Positions 1 to 8,644 are shown, numbered from the stretch's first letter. The stretch is DNA of 64,000 bases from Halocatena salina (GCF_023115355.1 NZ_CP096019.1:1302001-1366000), one strand, 5' to 3'. A program made the numbers and translations. The notes: generated by a model from the letters alone, not told the origin.

Positions 1-1031
1 AGGAGGGGGTGTCCGTTCCGGAGGGTGACACGCCGTTACACCACGTACCTCGGCTGGAGTCCGATGTCGGTGTTCGCAGCCTCCGTATCAAGCACGAAGG
101 GATGAATCCGACCGGGAGCTTCAAGGACCGGGGCATGACTGTCGGAGTGCAGGCGGCCCGGCGGTTGGGTGTCGAGCGGTTGGTGTGTGCGAGCACGGGC
201 AACACCAGCGCGGCACTCGCGGCGTACGGCGCGCGGGCGGGCATGGAAACGCTCGTGTTGCTCCCGGCGGGGAAAGTCGCAGCCGGGAAAGTCGCTCAGG
301 CCAGCCTCCACGGCGCGCGCATTCTCGAAGTCGACGGGAATTTCGACGACTGTCTCGACATCGTTCGTGAACTGGCAGAACGAGGCGAGGCGTACCTGTT
401 GAACTCGCTCAATCCGTTCCGGCTCGAAGGGCAGAAAACGATCGGCTTTGAGATCCTCGAACGGTTCTACGAGGACGAAGGCCGGTTCCCCGATCGGATC
501 GTACTCCCGGTCGGCAACGCGGGCAACACGGCCGCCCTGTACAAGGCGTTCCGTGAACTCGTGGCAGCAGGTGCGCTCGATCGGTCGGAGATGCCGACGT
601 TGACCGGCGTGCAAGCCGATGGTGCTGCCCCGATGGTCGAAGCGATCGAGAACGACCGCGATTCGGTCCAGCGCTGGACGGACGTCGAAACGCGAGCGAC
701 GGCCATCCGGATCGGAAATCCCGTGAACGCACCGAAGGCCCTCCCCGGGATCCGCGAGACCGGGGGAACGGCTGTGGCCGTCAGCGACCGGAAGATCACC
801 GACGCCCAGCAATCGCTCGCAGAAAACGGGATCGGCGTCGAACCCGCCAGCGCCGCTAGCGTTGCCGGTCTTCGCAAGCTCCGTCGACAGGGCGTGGTCG
901 ACGCGGACGAAGATGTCGTGTGTCTCACGACCGGCCATCTACTGAAGGATCCCGACGCTGCTGTCGCTGCTGGGAACGACCCCGAACCAGTTCCGAACGA
1001 CGCTGACGCGGTGCTCGATCACGTCGTATAG
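1..1031 (+). CDS. thrC: threonine synthase (5' end outside window)
   Basis: PLP-dependent enzyme converting O-phosphohomoserine to threonine in the cytoplasm. The visible part starts with the substrate-loop region and has the PLP lysine in NPTGSFKDRG, then the ASTGNTSAALAAYG phosphate/aromatic region and the PVGNAGNTAALYKAF glycine-rich cofactor loop. The frame is open to the window edge; a GTG at 9 is available, but haloarchaeal ThrC proteins normally carry about 60-70 further N-terminal residues with a zinc-ribbon-like CxxC part, so the true start is most likely upstream. The C-terminus looks complete. The other fold-type II members (cysteine synthase, threonine dehydratase) fit less well because of the SFKDRG motif. 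Confidence 0.93.
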   Translation, partial: EGVSVPEGDTPLHHVPRLESDVGVRSLRIKHEGMNPTGSFKDRGMTVGVQAARRLGVERLVCASTGNTSAALAAYGARAGMETLVLLPAGKVAAGKVAQASLHGARILEVDGNFDDCLDIVRELAERGEAYLLNSLNPFRLEGQKTIGFEILERFYEDEGRFPDRIVLPVGNAGNTAALYKAFRELVAAGALDRSEMPTLTGVQADGAAPMVEAIENDRDSVQRWTDVETRATAIRIGNPVNAPKALPGIRETGGTAVAVSDRKITDAQQSLAENGIGVEPASAASVAGLRKLRRQGVVDADEDVVCLTTGHLLKDPDAAVAAGNDPEPVPNDADAVLDHVV

Positions 1032-1072
1032 TTCGACGGATCGCGGCCTCCCGCTGGGCGCACGTAGGCCAA

Positions 1073-1078
1073 TTTATA
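1073..1078 (+). promoter_or_regulatory. TATA-like promoter element
   Basis: TTTATA lies about 30 nt before the ATG at 1105. This spacing fits a leaderless haloarchaeal transcript and favours that ATG over the in-frame ATG at 1078, which overlaps the element itself. Confidence 0.45.
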
Positions 1079-1104
1079 TGATTGTTCGGGAAAACTCTCG
1101 GATA

Positions 1105-1539
1105 ATGGTTGCGCCACATCCGGAGTGGGATGATTGTGAGGGGGGGTTGATCAACCAGGAGACGAAGATCGTGGTGAGCCCTGTCGTCGCATGGTTTGAC
1201 GAGCACAGTACGGTGGTTCGCTCCGCCGACGAAGGGGAGGGAAACGCGTACTCGGTGAAAGTGTACCATGGACCGCCAGACCGCGAGATCCACGACGACA
1301 TCGTCGTGTTTCGAGATGCGCGACCAGCCTGGGAGTTCGCCCATCTTCTCACTCATTACTTCACTCACACCACGGAACCAGAAACGGCTACGAATCATCT
1401 CATTCGTTCCAAACGGGGATCGACGGACGATCGATGGGATCCGAACCATGCCGTCGAAGATCTCGGTGCCGAGGAAGTCCTTGAGGTGTTGCTCGCCCCG
1501 AATCCGCTGCCGAATGCGATAAACGAGATTCTCAGCTGA
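1105..1539 (+). CDS. conserved hypothetical protein, 144 aa
   Basis: I do not recognise the family. The protein is soluble, acidic, without signal peptide or membrane segment, and has a histidine- and aromatic-rich centre (AHLLTHYFTHTTEPE). The sequence around SVKVYHGPPDREIHDDIVV alternates hydrophobic and charged residues like a beta sheet. I chose the start at 1105 because a TATA-like element ends at 1078. A reading frame on the other strand (925-1449) is also open but has no sensible start region or composition. It stands alone between thrC and the convergent cupin gene. Confidence 0.6.
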   Translation: MVAPHPEWDDCEGGLINQETKIVVSPVVAWFDEHSTVVRSADEGEGNAYSVKVYHGPPDREIHDDIVVFRDARPAWEFAHLLTHYFTHTTEPETATNHLIRSKRGSTDDRWDPNHAVEDLGAEEVLEVLLAPNPLPNAINEILS

Positions 1540-1629
1540 TCGGGGCGTTCTCGGGAGCCGAAGAAAGGAGAGTGCTTTCGTTGTGTAGGTCTGATACGTG
1601 GACCCAGCTAGCCCGAGCGACGTGAACGC

Positions 1630-2004
1630 TTACACGAGTTCGATCTCGTCGTCGCCGTCAGGAACCGCACAGATGAACGCGCCGTCATCGTTTCCTTCGT
1701 TTCGGTACCAGTGGACGACACCGGCCGGGATGAACAGCGAATCTCCCGCAGATACCGTAAACTCCTCGTCATCCAGCCCGACGACGTACTCACCGGTGAG
1801 CACGTACTGCTCGTGCTCGATCTCGTTGGTGTGTTTTGGAACGGTCGCACCGGGTTCAAGCGTGAACCGCCGGATGGCGAGGTTCGGTGCGCCCTGTTCG
1901 GGACCGATCAGTACACCTTTCGCCATACCATTGGCAGCATCGACCTCGGTGTATTCGATCTCCTCACCACGGCGAACGCGCGGCTGTCGTGAGTCCTCGC
2001 TCAT
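1630..2004 (-). CDS. cupin-domain protein, 124 aa
   Basis: Small single-domain beta-barrel protein. The two cupin motifs are visible: motif 1 with the metal ligands in PKHTNEIEHEQYVLTGEY (H, H, E pattern) and motif 2 in GDSLFIPAGVVHWYRN (second-strand histidine). Residues 1-45 form the lead-in strands and the protein ends right after the barrel, so there is no extra catalytic domain. Such proteins are metal-binding isomerases, dioxygenases or small-molecule sensors; the substrate cannot be told from sequence. It lies 39 nt downstream of the CinA-like gene on the same strand and is probably co-transcribed with it. Confidence 0.85.
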   Translation of the reverse strand: MSEDSRQPRVRRGEEIEYTEVDAANGMAKGVLIGPEQGAPNLAIRRFTLEPGATVPKHTNEIEHEQYVLTGEYVVGLDDEEFTVSAGDSLFIPAGVVHWYRNEGNDDGAFICAVPDGDDEIELV

Positions 2005-2043
2005 ACCGGTCCATCGGATGCGGTCGGTGATATACTGTGGGAC

Positions 2044-2772
2044 TCACTCCCGGTCGGTGTCGATCGTCACCCGCTCTCGAAGCCACGCGACCGCGCTGTC
2101 GAGTTCGTTGTCGTCCGTGCCAGTGAGTTGTAGTCGGTTGTGACCCGCGTGGTTGTCCGGATAACAGCCGATGCTCACGTCGAATCGGTCCCGGGCATCA
2201 GTGAGCGTCTCGATGAGCATCGATTCGGGATCCGTGGTGTACAGGGTCCGTCGTCGGATCGTTCCCGAGAATTCGGCCGCAATCGACTCGAACATCGCTC
2301 GCATCTCTTCGGGAATGCCCGGCAACACGTACACGTTCTCGATGACACAGCCCGGCGACAGTCCCGGCTCGTTGATGAGTGCTCGTGCTCCAGCCGGAAG
2401 CGCAGCCTCGCTCTCGATATCCACATCGATGTCGAGATTCGGGCGGTGGCGCTCGAATTCGGCAACCGTCCGTTCGATGTCGGTCCGCGCGAGCTCGTTC
2501 GGTTCGAGTGGCTGTTCGAACCCACGGGCGACACTCTCCATCGTCACGTCATCAGGCGTCTGACCGAGTCCACCAGTGACGATGACGGCGTCGAACGAGT
2601 CGCTGAACGACCGAACGAATCCCGTTATAACATCGCTCTCGTCCGGCACGACGAGGATACGCTTGACTGCAACACCGCGAGCCGACAGCTCACTGGCGAG
2701 CCATGTCGCGTTCGTGTTCTCGGTGTCCCCCGAGAGAAGCTCATTGCCCACCGTGAGGAGCGCAGCGTCCAT
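2044..2772 (-). CDS. CinA-like molybdopterin-binding domain protein
   Basis: Matches the N-terminal (COG1058/MoCF) domain of CinA, the NMN/ADP-ribose-processing protein family. Visible family features are LTVGNELLSGDTENTNATWL at the start, the VVPDE turn, and the signature VIVTGGLGQTPDDVTMESVA near residues 65-85. At 242 residues it has only the pyrophosphatase-like domain and lacks the C-terminal amidohydrolase part, as is usual for archaeal members. The exact reaction of the stand-alone domain is inferred (possibly ADP-ribose or NADH-derivative pyrophosphatase). First gene of a probable two-gene unit with the downstream cupin gene. Confidence 0.85.
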   Translation of the reverse strand: MDAALLTVGNELLSGDTENTNATWLASELSARGVAVKRILVVPDESDVITGFVRSFSDSFDAVIVTGGLGQTPDDVTMESVARGFEQPLEPNELARTDIERTVAEFERHRPNLDIDVDIESEAALPAGARALINEPGLSPGCVIENVYVLPGIPEEMRAMFESIAAEFSGTIRRRTLYTTDPESMLIETLTDARDRFDVSIGCYPDNHAGHNRLQLTGTDDNELDSAVAWLRERVTIDTDRE

Positions 2773-2842
2773 GTGAGAACCTCGTGTCTCGACCCGTTAT
2801 GTGTTGTTTTCGAGCGATCCCCTTGGATCACTGGTTGAGCGA

Positions 2843-3325
2843 TCACATCGTCGCACGGTTTCGATTGACATCGAGGAAAAACAGGAGATCGTCGATCGGG
2901 CGATCGTCGCTCACTTTCGAAAGCCCACAGGGTCGAAACTCCTCTTCGTATCCCAACACGCTGTTGACCTGTTCGGGTTCGAGATCGAGTGAATCGTCGT
3001 AGTCGGTGACGGTAAACACGCTGATTGCCCCCGCATCGTCCCAGTAGGCCTTATCGAAGTACGTGGTCTGTGCTTTCGCTCCGATCGTCCCGAATCCGGC
3101 GTACCGTTCCGTGTCCGACCGATACACCACCAACGGATCGCCGGACTCCATCGATTCCCAGTACTGCTTGTTCCGAGTGCGGTTGCTATCGACCGTCTCG
3201 GTTCGAACACCGAGTACACGAGCGAAAAACGGAAAGTCGAGCGTGCGACCACTCCATTCCGTCAGATCGACCTTCGATTCGAGTGTCTCTGTGAACGGCG
3301 GTTTCACGGGAACGATCCACATCAT
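2843..3325 (-). CDS. small protein with EVE/PUA-like features, 160 aa
   Basis: No firm family assignment. The central pattern, NKQYWESMESGDPLVVYR followed by RYAGFGTIGAKAQT, resembles EVE/YTH-type domains, in which a W..M..GD..VVY core builds a pocket for modified bases; this is a resemblance only. The frame stays open upstream to 3541, but a TATA-like TATTTTAT at 3351-3358 on this strand lies about 28 nt before the tandem ATGs at 3325 and 3322, so I set the start there. The extra upstream residues would be translated through the HNH relic. It sits directly downstream of that relic on the same strand, a context seen for restriction-type genes. Confidence 0.6.
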   Translation of the reverse strand: MMWIVPVKPPFTETLESKVDLTEWSGRTLDFPFFARVLGVRTETVDSNRTRNKQYWESMESGDPLVVYRSDTERYAGFGTIGAKAQTTYFDKAYWDDAGAISVFTVTDYDDSLDLEPEQVNSVLGYEEEFRPCGLSKVSDDRPIDDLLFFLDVNRNRATM

Positions 3326-3350
3326 TTCCAGATGTACACCATCTCCACAG

Positions 3351-3358
3351 ATAAAATA
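3351..3358 (-). promoter_or_regulatory. TATA-like promoter element
   Basis: TATTTTAT on the minus strand, about 28 nt before the ATG pair at 3325/3322. It decides the start of the EVE-like gene and implies a leaderless transcript. Confidence 0.45.
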
Positions 3359-3405
3359 CTGCCCTACAATATTTGAAAGTATCGAGCGATATAGCGTAAT
3401 ATTCA

Positions 3406-4104
3406 TCAATAAACGTGAGAAATTCCGATTGGTGATATCGACGACTGCGCTTGTCCGATCACTGGGATCGGATCCCCCGTCTCGATCAGGAACCGAAGTC
3501 TTGCGCTCGATATCTTCCCAAAATCGGCTTTCCGATGGCAATCGATGCAGAGCGATACAACGTTCTCAAACTGATGTGCGTTCTCCTTGTGATGGTTCTT
3601 CGATCCGATAAACGCCCGAACCGGGATGATGTGGTGCACGTCCGGATTCCGTCCGATCGCTTCTTCGGTTCTCGAACAAACGACACACGAGTAATCGTCT
3701 CGCTCTAACGCCCGTTGGCGAACGCTATTCCACCTTTTCCGTACGGTTCGTTGCCCTCACCCTTCCAGTTCGGATGCCCGTCGCCAGTAAAGGACTCGGA
3801 AAGCCATGCTCTTCGACACACGAAGAGCAGTACACTCCTTCTTTCTCCGATGGGTAGTACTCGAACTCATCGCCCCAGAGTTCACACTCGGTCGTCTCTT
3901 TTCCGCCGTGATAGTTCGGGGGATTCTCTCCTCTAAACGAAACGGACTCACGTCGGTATTTTCGTGCTCGCAGGGGAACTCGTGACCACAATTGCTACAC
4001 GTTCTATCGGGTAGCAATGCATCGTGGGCAGCACTATGGTGAACGCCGGGTCCGCGTCTACTACCGAATTCGTCCCCACAAACAGGACACGCATGTTCTG
4101 TCAT
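3406..4104 (-). pseudogene. HNH endonuclease with N-terminal zinc fingers, frameshifted relic
   Basis: Pieces of one haloarchaeal HNH-nuclease family lie in order but in different frames. Frame 1 from 4104 reads a zinc-finger start (ACPVCGDEF, TCSNCGHEF). Near 3955-3970 the match moves to a second frame (ESVSFRGENPPNYHGGK, then ECELWGDEFEYYPSEK, with one finger cysteine now Trp). Near 3812-3825 it jumps to a third frame (CRRAWLSESFTGDGHPNWKG), apparently with loss of an internal zinc-finger block. Near 3731-3739 a single missing G moves YGKG to WNSVRQRALERDDYSCVVC in the first frame, which then carries the HNH core (VHHIIPVRAF, VVSLCIDCHRKA) to a stop at 3406. At least two frameshifts plus a deletion make this a dead gene unless the read is faulty. 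Confidence 0.78.
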
Positions 4105-4192
4105 GGGCCGTTTGGCTACCCGTTCCGTCATAAATGTATGTCAGAAACATAGCGTGATACCTCTCCCGCCAGAAATACAAGATATATTAATA

Positions 4193-4265
4193 GTCCGGGC
4201 GCGGAAATCGAATCCGCGTCTCAGGCTCCACAAGCCTGAAGGATAACCATTACCCCAGCCCGGAC
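4193..4265 (-). tRNA. tRNA-His (anticodon GTG)
   Basis: Read on the minus strand, an 8-bp acceptor GTCCGGGC/GCCCGGAC includes the G-1:C73 pair characteristic of tRNA-His. The anticodon arm is CAGGC-TTGTGGA-GCCTG with anticodon GTG, and the T arm contains GATTCGAT. No intron is seen. It lies 35 nt after the stop of the upstream oxidase gene on the same strand. Confidence 0.95.
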
Positions 4266-4300
4266 ACAGTATATAGTATCCGGGGGAGATTTGATATAGG

Positions 4301-7300
4301 TTACGACTCTTTGGTGCGATCGAGGACAGCCGCTGTTTTTTCGATCGGATGGGGCGGTTTTTCCTCGGTGTGATCGACCAGTTGGGTGCGACAGGAGGTA
4401 CCGGGTGCGACGACAGTTCCCTCTACGTCGTCGATCTGATCGTAGAGGATGGCAGCGATCGCTTTGCTCATCGAGTAATGTTCGGCTTCGTAGCCGAAGC
4501 TTCCAGCCATGCCACAACAGCCGCTGTCGAGTGGTTCAACGGGATACCCCATCCGTCGGAGCACACCGACCGCGTGATGATCCTTTTTCGTGGCCTTTTG
4601 GTGACAATGGCCGTGGTACACCAGCCGTTCGTCGGCATCGACGGCGGGGAGTGATGCGTCTAGATCGTAGGTGTCGAGATACTCCATCACGCCGTAGCTG
4701 TTCTGGGCGAGCCGTTGGGTTTGGGAATCATCGAGCAGATCGAGATAGTCGAGTTGGAACATCACCGCATCTGAGGGTTCGATGGCGACGATATCCCAGC
4801 CGTCTTCGATGAGTGGGGCGAGTGCATCGACGTTTCGGCGGGCGATGTGGCGGGCACGGTCGATGAAGCCTTTCGAGTAGGGTGGGCGGCCGCTTCCCTT
4901 CACGTCAGGCAGTCGGAGCTGCACGCCTGCGGCTTCGAGCACACGGACCGCGGCACGCCCCGTTTCGGGGTGGGTGTAGTTCGTGTACGTGTCCGGGAAC
5001 AGCACGGCTTTTCGGGTGGCGTTCGGTTCCGACACCCGCAGGCCACGTTCCTCGAACCAGTCGGTAAAGCTCTCGCGGTGGAACGTCGGCAGCTCGCGCT
5101 CTCTGGCGATCCCGAGTGTCTTTTCCGCGAGTAGTTTCGCACCCGGCAGATTGGTCGCCCAGTTCGACAGGGGGGCAACCGTGCTTCCCATCGCAGCGAG
5201 CGTTTCGACGTTCGCAAACAGCCGATCGCGCAGGCTGGGACCGTGTCGCTCGTGGTGTTCGTGTTCGACTTCTGCTTTCAGCTTCGCCATGTCGACCTCG
5301 CTGGGACAGTCCCGCAGACAGCCCTTGCAGCCGATACACACGTCCATCACTTCGTGGAGAAACTCATCAGTGAACTGTTCGTCGGGGTCGAGATCGCCGC
5401 TCATTGCTGCCCGAAGCATGTTCGCCCGCCCGCGCGTCGATTGGATCTCTTCTTGGGAGGCCCGATAGGTCGGGCACATCACGCCACCAGTGGTGGACTG
5501 GTGACCGCGACAGCCACCACAGCCGTGACACAGTTCCGTCATCCCTTGTAACTCGTTTTCGGTGTGCCACTCGAGCGACGGCTCGAATCCAGCGTCGAAC
5601 TCGTAGGATGGATCGAAGCGGAGCTGTTCGGTCATATCGAGATCGCCACAGATATTTCCGGGATTGAGCAGCCAATCGGGATCGAAGGCGGTTTTCAACT
5701 CCCGGAACACCGACCACAGACGCTCCCCATACAGTTTTTTGTTCCATTGTGTGCGTGCGCGTCCATCGCCGTGTTCGCCCGAGACGCTCCCGCCGTATTT
5801 GACGACGAGATCAGTGATTTCGTCCGCAATAGAAACCATTCGATCGACGCCGTCGATCGTTTTGGTGCTGATGAGCGGACGGATATGAAGCACACCCGGT
5901 CCGGCGTGGGCGTAGTAACTGGCGAACGTGTCGTGATCGTCGAGAATCGACTGGACATCCGAAACGAACGCTGACAGCTGCTCGACGGGGATAGCGGTGT
6001 CCTCGATGAACGAGGCGTGTTTTTCGTCGGTGGTGCGCGAGAGGAGGATCGGCAACCCGGATTTGCGCATTTTCCAAAACGTCGCGCGACGGTCGGCGTC
6101 GTGTGCCTCTAAGGCGTGGCGTGCGAGACGATCGGCGTGGTCCGTGGTGTCCGTCACGCGGTCGTCGATGAGATCGGCCACTTGTCGGCGGCCGTCGGCG
6201 TCGCTGTCGGCGTAAAACTCGACCAACAGCACCGAATCCGTCGATTCGGGGAGCAGTCCGACGACATCCTCGAACTCCTCGGTGTTGCGCGCGAGATCCA
6301 GTAGCACGTCGTCCATCACCTCGACCGCAGCAGGATCGTGATCGAGTACTCGCTCGACGTCCGAGACCGCATCGAGCACGGAATCGTAGGTGAGCAGCGC
6401 GATCGACTTCGTTTCCGGCAACGGTTCGAGCGCCACAGTCGCTTCGGTCACGATGGCGAGCGTTCCCTCGCTTCCAGCAAGTAACCGTGCGAGGTTGACA
6501 GAGCCCGTCTGGGCCTCCTCGATGAGCATATCGAGGTTGTAGCCCGAGACGTTTCGTTTCAGATCGGGATAGCGTCGCTCGATCTCCTCGGCGTGATCGT
6601 CGAGTACAGCGAGCACAGCCCCAAAGATCCGTTCGCGGAGATCACCGTCCGGATCGGCGTCCGTACGAAGCGTCTCGATCGGAACGTCACCGAACCGCGC
6701 GACGGTGCCGTCTGCGAGGACGACCTCACACGCTTCGATGTAGGCGTCCGTTTTGCCGTACACCAACGAGTGAGATCCCGTCGAGTTGTTGCCGATAGCG
6801 CCACCGAGGGCGCTTTTGTCACCCCATGCCGGATCGGGAGCGAACTTCAACCCGTGGGATTCGAGCTGCTCGTCGATGTCTCCGAGGATCGCGCCGGGCT
6901 GTGCGGTTGCGGTCTGGGATTCGGGATCGACGGCGAGCACAGCGTCCATATATCGAGTGAAATCGAGTACGACCGCCTCGTTGACCGCCTGTCCAGCCAG
7001 ACTCGTTCCCCCACCCCGCGGGAGCACCGGAATCGTCCGTTCGGCGCAGTAACTCATCACGGCGGCCACGTCGTCGGTCGAACGCGGAAAGACGACACCG
7101 ATCGGCACCACCTCATAGGCACTGGCATCGGTCGCGTACAACTGGCGTGAATACGTGTCGAATCGAACGTCACCGGCAACGAGTTCGTCGAGATCGTCGT
7201 GCAACTCTGGACGCTCGATCTCCTCGCTCGCATAATCGTAATTACCCGCCACGCTCGGATCGACGCCCGAACCCACGCCGATGCGACGCTCTTGTGGCTG

Positions 7301-7315
7301 TGGTCGACTGTTCAT
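4301..7315 (-). CDS. FAD-linked oxidase/Fe-S oxidoreductase, D-lactate or glycolate dehydrogenase type (1004 aa)
   Basis: A fusion of a GlcD-like flavin domain and a GlpC-like iron-sulfur domain, as in archaeal D-lactate dehydrogenases; it would oxidise a 2-hydroxyacid and pass electrons toward quinone or another membrane acceptor. The FAD_binding_4 part has VLPRGGGTSLAGQAV and GGAIGNNSTGSHSLVYGK; the oxidase C domain follows (SGEHGDGRARTQW). Cysteine clusters are CHGCGGCRG (with VMCPTY) and CIGCKGCLRDCPSEVDM, then CCG-type motifs YHGHCHQKA and DSGCCGMAGSFGYE. The frame opens at 7348, but a TATA-like TGTTAACTG at about 7342 places a leaderless start at the in-frame ATG 7315. Substrate is not certain from sequence. 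Confidence 0.9.
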   Translation of the reverse strand: MNSRPQPQERRIGVGSGVDPSVAGNYDYASEEIERPELHDDLDELVAGDVRFDTYSRQLYATDASAYEVVPIGVVFPRSTDDVAAVMSYCAERTIPVLPRGGGTSLAGQAVNEAVVLDFTRYMDAVLAVDPESQTATAQPGAILGDIDEQLESHGLKFAPDPAWGDKSALGGAIGNNSTGSHSLVYGKTDAYIEACEVVLADGTVARFGDVPIETLRTDADPDGDLRERIFGAVLAVLDDHAEEIERRYPDLKRNVSGYNLDMLIEEAQTGSVNLARLLAGSEGTLAIVTEATVALEPLPETKSIALLTYDSVLDAVSDVERVLDHDPAAVEVMDDVLLDLARNTEEFEDVVGLLPESTDSVLLVEFYADSDADGRRQVADLIDDRVTDTTDHADRLARHALEAHDADRRATFWKMRKSGLPILLSRTTDEKHASFIEDTAIPVEQLSAFVSDVQSILDDHDTFASYYAHAGPGVLHIRPLISTKTIDGVDRMVSIADEITDLVVKYGGSVSGEHGDGRARTQWNKKLYGERLWSVFRELKTAFDPDWLLNPGNICGDLDMTEQLRFDPSYEFDAGFEPSLEWHTENELQGMTELCHGCGGCRGHQSTTGGVMCPTYRASQEEIQSTRGRANMLRAAMSGDLDPDEQFTDEFLHEVMDVCIGCKGCLRDCPSEVDMAKLKAEVEHEHHERHGPSLRDRLFANVETLAAMGSTVAPLSNWATNLPGAKLLAEKTLGIARERELPTFHRESFTDWFEERGLRVSEPNATRKAVLFPDTYTNYTHPETGRAAVRVLEAAGVQLRLPDVKGSGRPPYSKGFIDRARHIARRNVDALAPLIEDGWDIVAIEPSDAVMFQLDYLDLLDDSQTQRLAQNSYGVMEYLDTYDLDASLPAVDADERLVYHGHCHQKATKKDHHAVGVLRRMGYPVEPLDSGCCGMAGSFGYEAEHYSMSKAIAAILYDQIDDVEGTVVAPGTSCRTQLVDHTEEKPPHPIEKTAAVLDRTKES

Positions 7316-7439
7316 CACGTCGGTGTATACGGGCCTGACAGTTAACACACTGCCTCCCCTCGTGTGCGACCCGAGCAGCGTTTCCGTTCGATGATGACAT
7401 TCCGGTTCCCTTAATCGGTCGGCGGACGTTCATCCACCG

Positions 7440-8123
7440 ATGAGTGAAAACGATCCGGTGCAAGACGACACGACCACGGATGACCGACGATCCGAAAAGC
7501 CGGATATGGATGACCACCCCGACGACTCATCCCAAGAATCCACAAGCGAGGAATCGACGGAAAAAACCGAAGCGGAATCGGAAGCCGAAACGGAGAACGG
7601 TCCGTCCGAAGAACTCGTCGAACGTGTCGAAGACAGCGATCCCACGGACGTTGCTACGGAGATCGAATCGTTGCGAGAGCAGATCGACGAACACGAGCGA
7701 ACCATCGAGGACCTAGAATCGAGCCTCAAGCGCAAGCAGGCTGATTTCAAAAATTACAAAAAGAGGATGAAAAAACGTCGCGAACAGGAGCGAAAGCGCG
7801 CGACGGAGGACCTCGTTACCCGCATCATCGATGTCCGCGACAACCTCAAACGCGGACTCGATCAGGACGGCGACATCCGGGAGGGAATCGAATCCACGCT
7901 CAACCAATTCGATCACGTGCTCGAAGGGGAAAACGTCGAAGAGATCGCTCCCGAACCGGGCGAGGATGTCGATCCCCAGCGTCATGAGGTGTTGATGCGG
8001 GTCGACTCCGAACAGCCGCCCGACGCGATCGACGACGTTCACCGGCCCGGCTACAAGATGGCCGGGAAAATCATTCGCGAGGCCCAAGTTACCGTCAGTG
8101 ACGGGGAATCAGACGAGGAGTGA
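7440..8123 (+). CDS. grpE: GrpE nucleotide exchange factor, 227 aa
   Basis: Co-chaperone that releases ADP from DnaK. Residues 1-75 are a low-complexity acidic tail (many E, D, S, T), typical for haloarchaea. A long coiled coil follows (ESLREQIDEHERTIEDLESS, KQADFKNYKKRMKKRREQER), then the four-helix dimer part (NLKRGLDQ, LNQFDHVLEGENVEEI) and the small beta domain that contacts DnaK (DPQRHEVLMRVDSEQPPDA, VHRPGYKMAGKIIREAQVTV). dnaK and dnaJ, its frequent neighbours, are not in the flanking genes here. The downstream ferredoxin gene starts 42 nt later and may share the transcript. Confidence 0.95.
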   Translation: MSENDPVQDDTTTDDRRSEKPDMDDHPDDSSQESTSEESTEKTEAESEAETENGPSEELVERVEDSDPTDVATEIESLREQIDEHERTIEDLESSLKRKQADFKNYKKRMKKRREQERKRATEDLVTRIIDVRDNLKRGLDQDGDIREGIESTLNQFDHVLEGENVEEIAPEPGEDVDPQRHEVLMRVDSEQPPDAIDDVHRPGYKMAGKIIREAQVTVSDGESDEE

Positions 8124-8164
8124 AGATCGACAGTCCCAAGCTGTTTCCGTTCGAATAACGCGTG

Positions 8165-8500
8165 ATGACGGAGGAACCGGTCGATCCCAGCGAGATCGGC
8201 GAACGCGACGCGCCACCGATCGAGGAGAAGCCGTACAAGATCATCTTCGAGGCGAACAAATGCATCGCCGCGGGCAAATGCGCTGAGGTGTCGGGTAACT
8301 GGGAGATGGAGTTGGCGAGTGGCATTGCTCAGCCCCAAACGTACTTCTTCGAGGAAGATGAACTCGATCACAACGTGCGTGCCGCAGAGGTGTGTCCGGC
8401 TAAAAACGACGACGGGGTGATTCACGTGATCGACCGACAGACCAACGAGGAGATCGCGCCGGACCCACACGGTGACGGCACGCTGAGCGTCGAATGGTGA
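8165..8500 (+). CDS. ferredoxin, probably [3Fe-4S], 111 aa
   Basis: Small acidic electron carrier. The cluster ligands are in ANKCIAAGKCAEV (C-x5-C, with the middle cysteine position occupied by Ala) and AAEVCPAKN (CP). This three-cysteine pattern is the one found in [3Fe-4S] or P450-associated ferredoxins rather than the usual [4Fe-4S] CxxCxxC type. The ending IDRQTNEEIAPDPHGD is acidic. A GTG one codon upstream (8162) could also start the protein. Partner enzyme not evident; the upstream gene is grpE and the downstream feature is tRNA-Leu. Confidence 0.85.
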   Translation: MTEEPVDPSEIGERDAPPIEEKPYKIIFEANKCIAAGKCAEVSGNWEMELASGIAQPQTYFFEEDELDHNVRAAEVCPAKNDDGVIHVIDRQTNEEIAPDPHGDGTLSVEW

Positions 8501-8559
8501 CCAGTCCAGTCGGTGTCGGACCGAAACCACTTTTCGTGTGACCGACGACATTCGAATGC

Positions 8560-8644
8560 GCGGAGGTGGCCGAGTCTGGCCAAAGGCGGCGGACTTAAGA
8601 TCCGCTCTCGTAGGAGTTCGTGGGTTCGAATCCCTCCCTCCGCA
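8560..8644 (+). tRNA. tRNA-Leu (anticodon TAA)
   Basis: Class II tRNA with long variable arm. Acceptor GCGGAGG pairs with CCTCCGC, anticodon arm GCGGA-CTTAAGA-TCCGC gives anticodon TAA, and the variable arm is TCTCGTAGGAGTTC. In the T stem GTGGG faces CCCTC, leaving a U-U mismatch at the second pair, whereas the pair is normally complementary. No intron. Confidence 0.93.

Noticed and set aside
36..938. 300-codon open frame on the minus strand inside threonine synthase
   Set aside because: It lies antisense to a protein with full PLP-enzyme motifs and has no family pattern of its own; a typical long antisense frame in GC-rich DNA.
3326..3541. 72-codon N-terminal extension of the EVE-like protein
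   Set aside because: It overlaps the HNH relic in another frame, and a TATA-like element supports the start at 3325.
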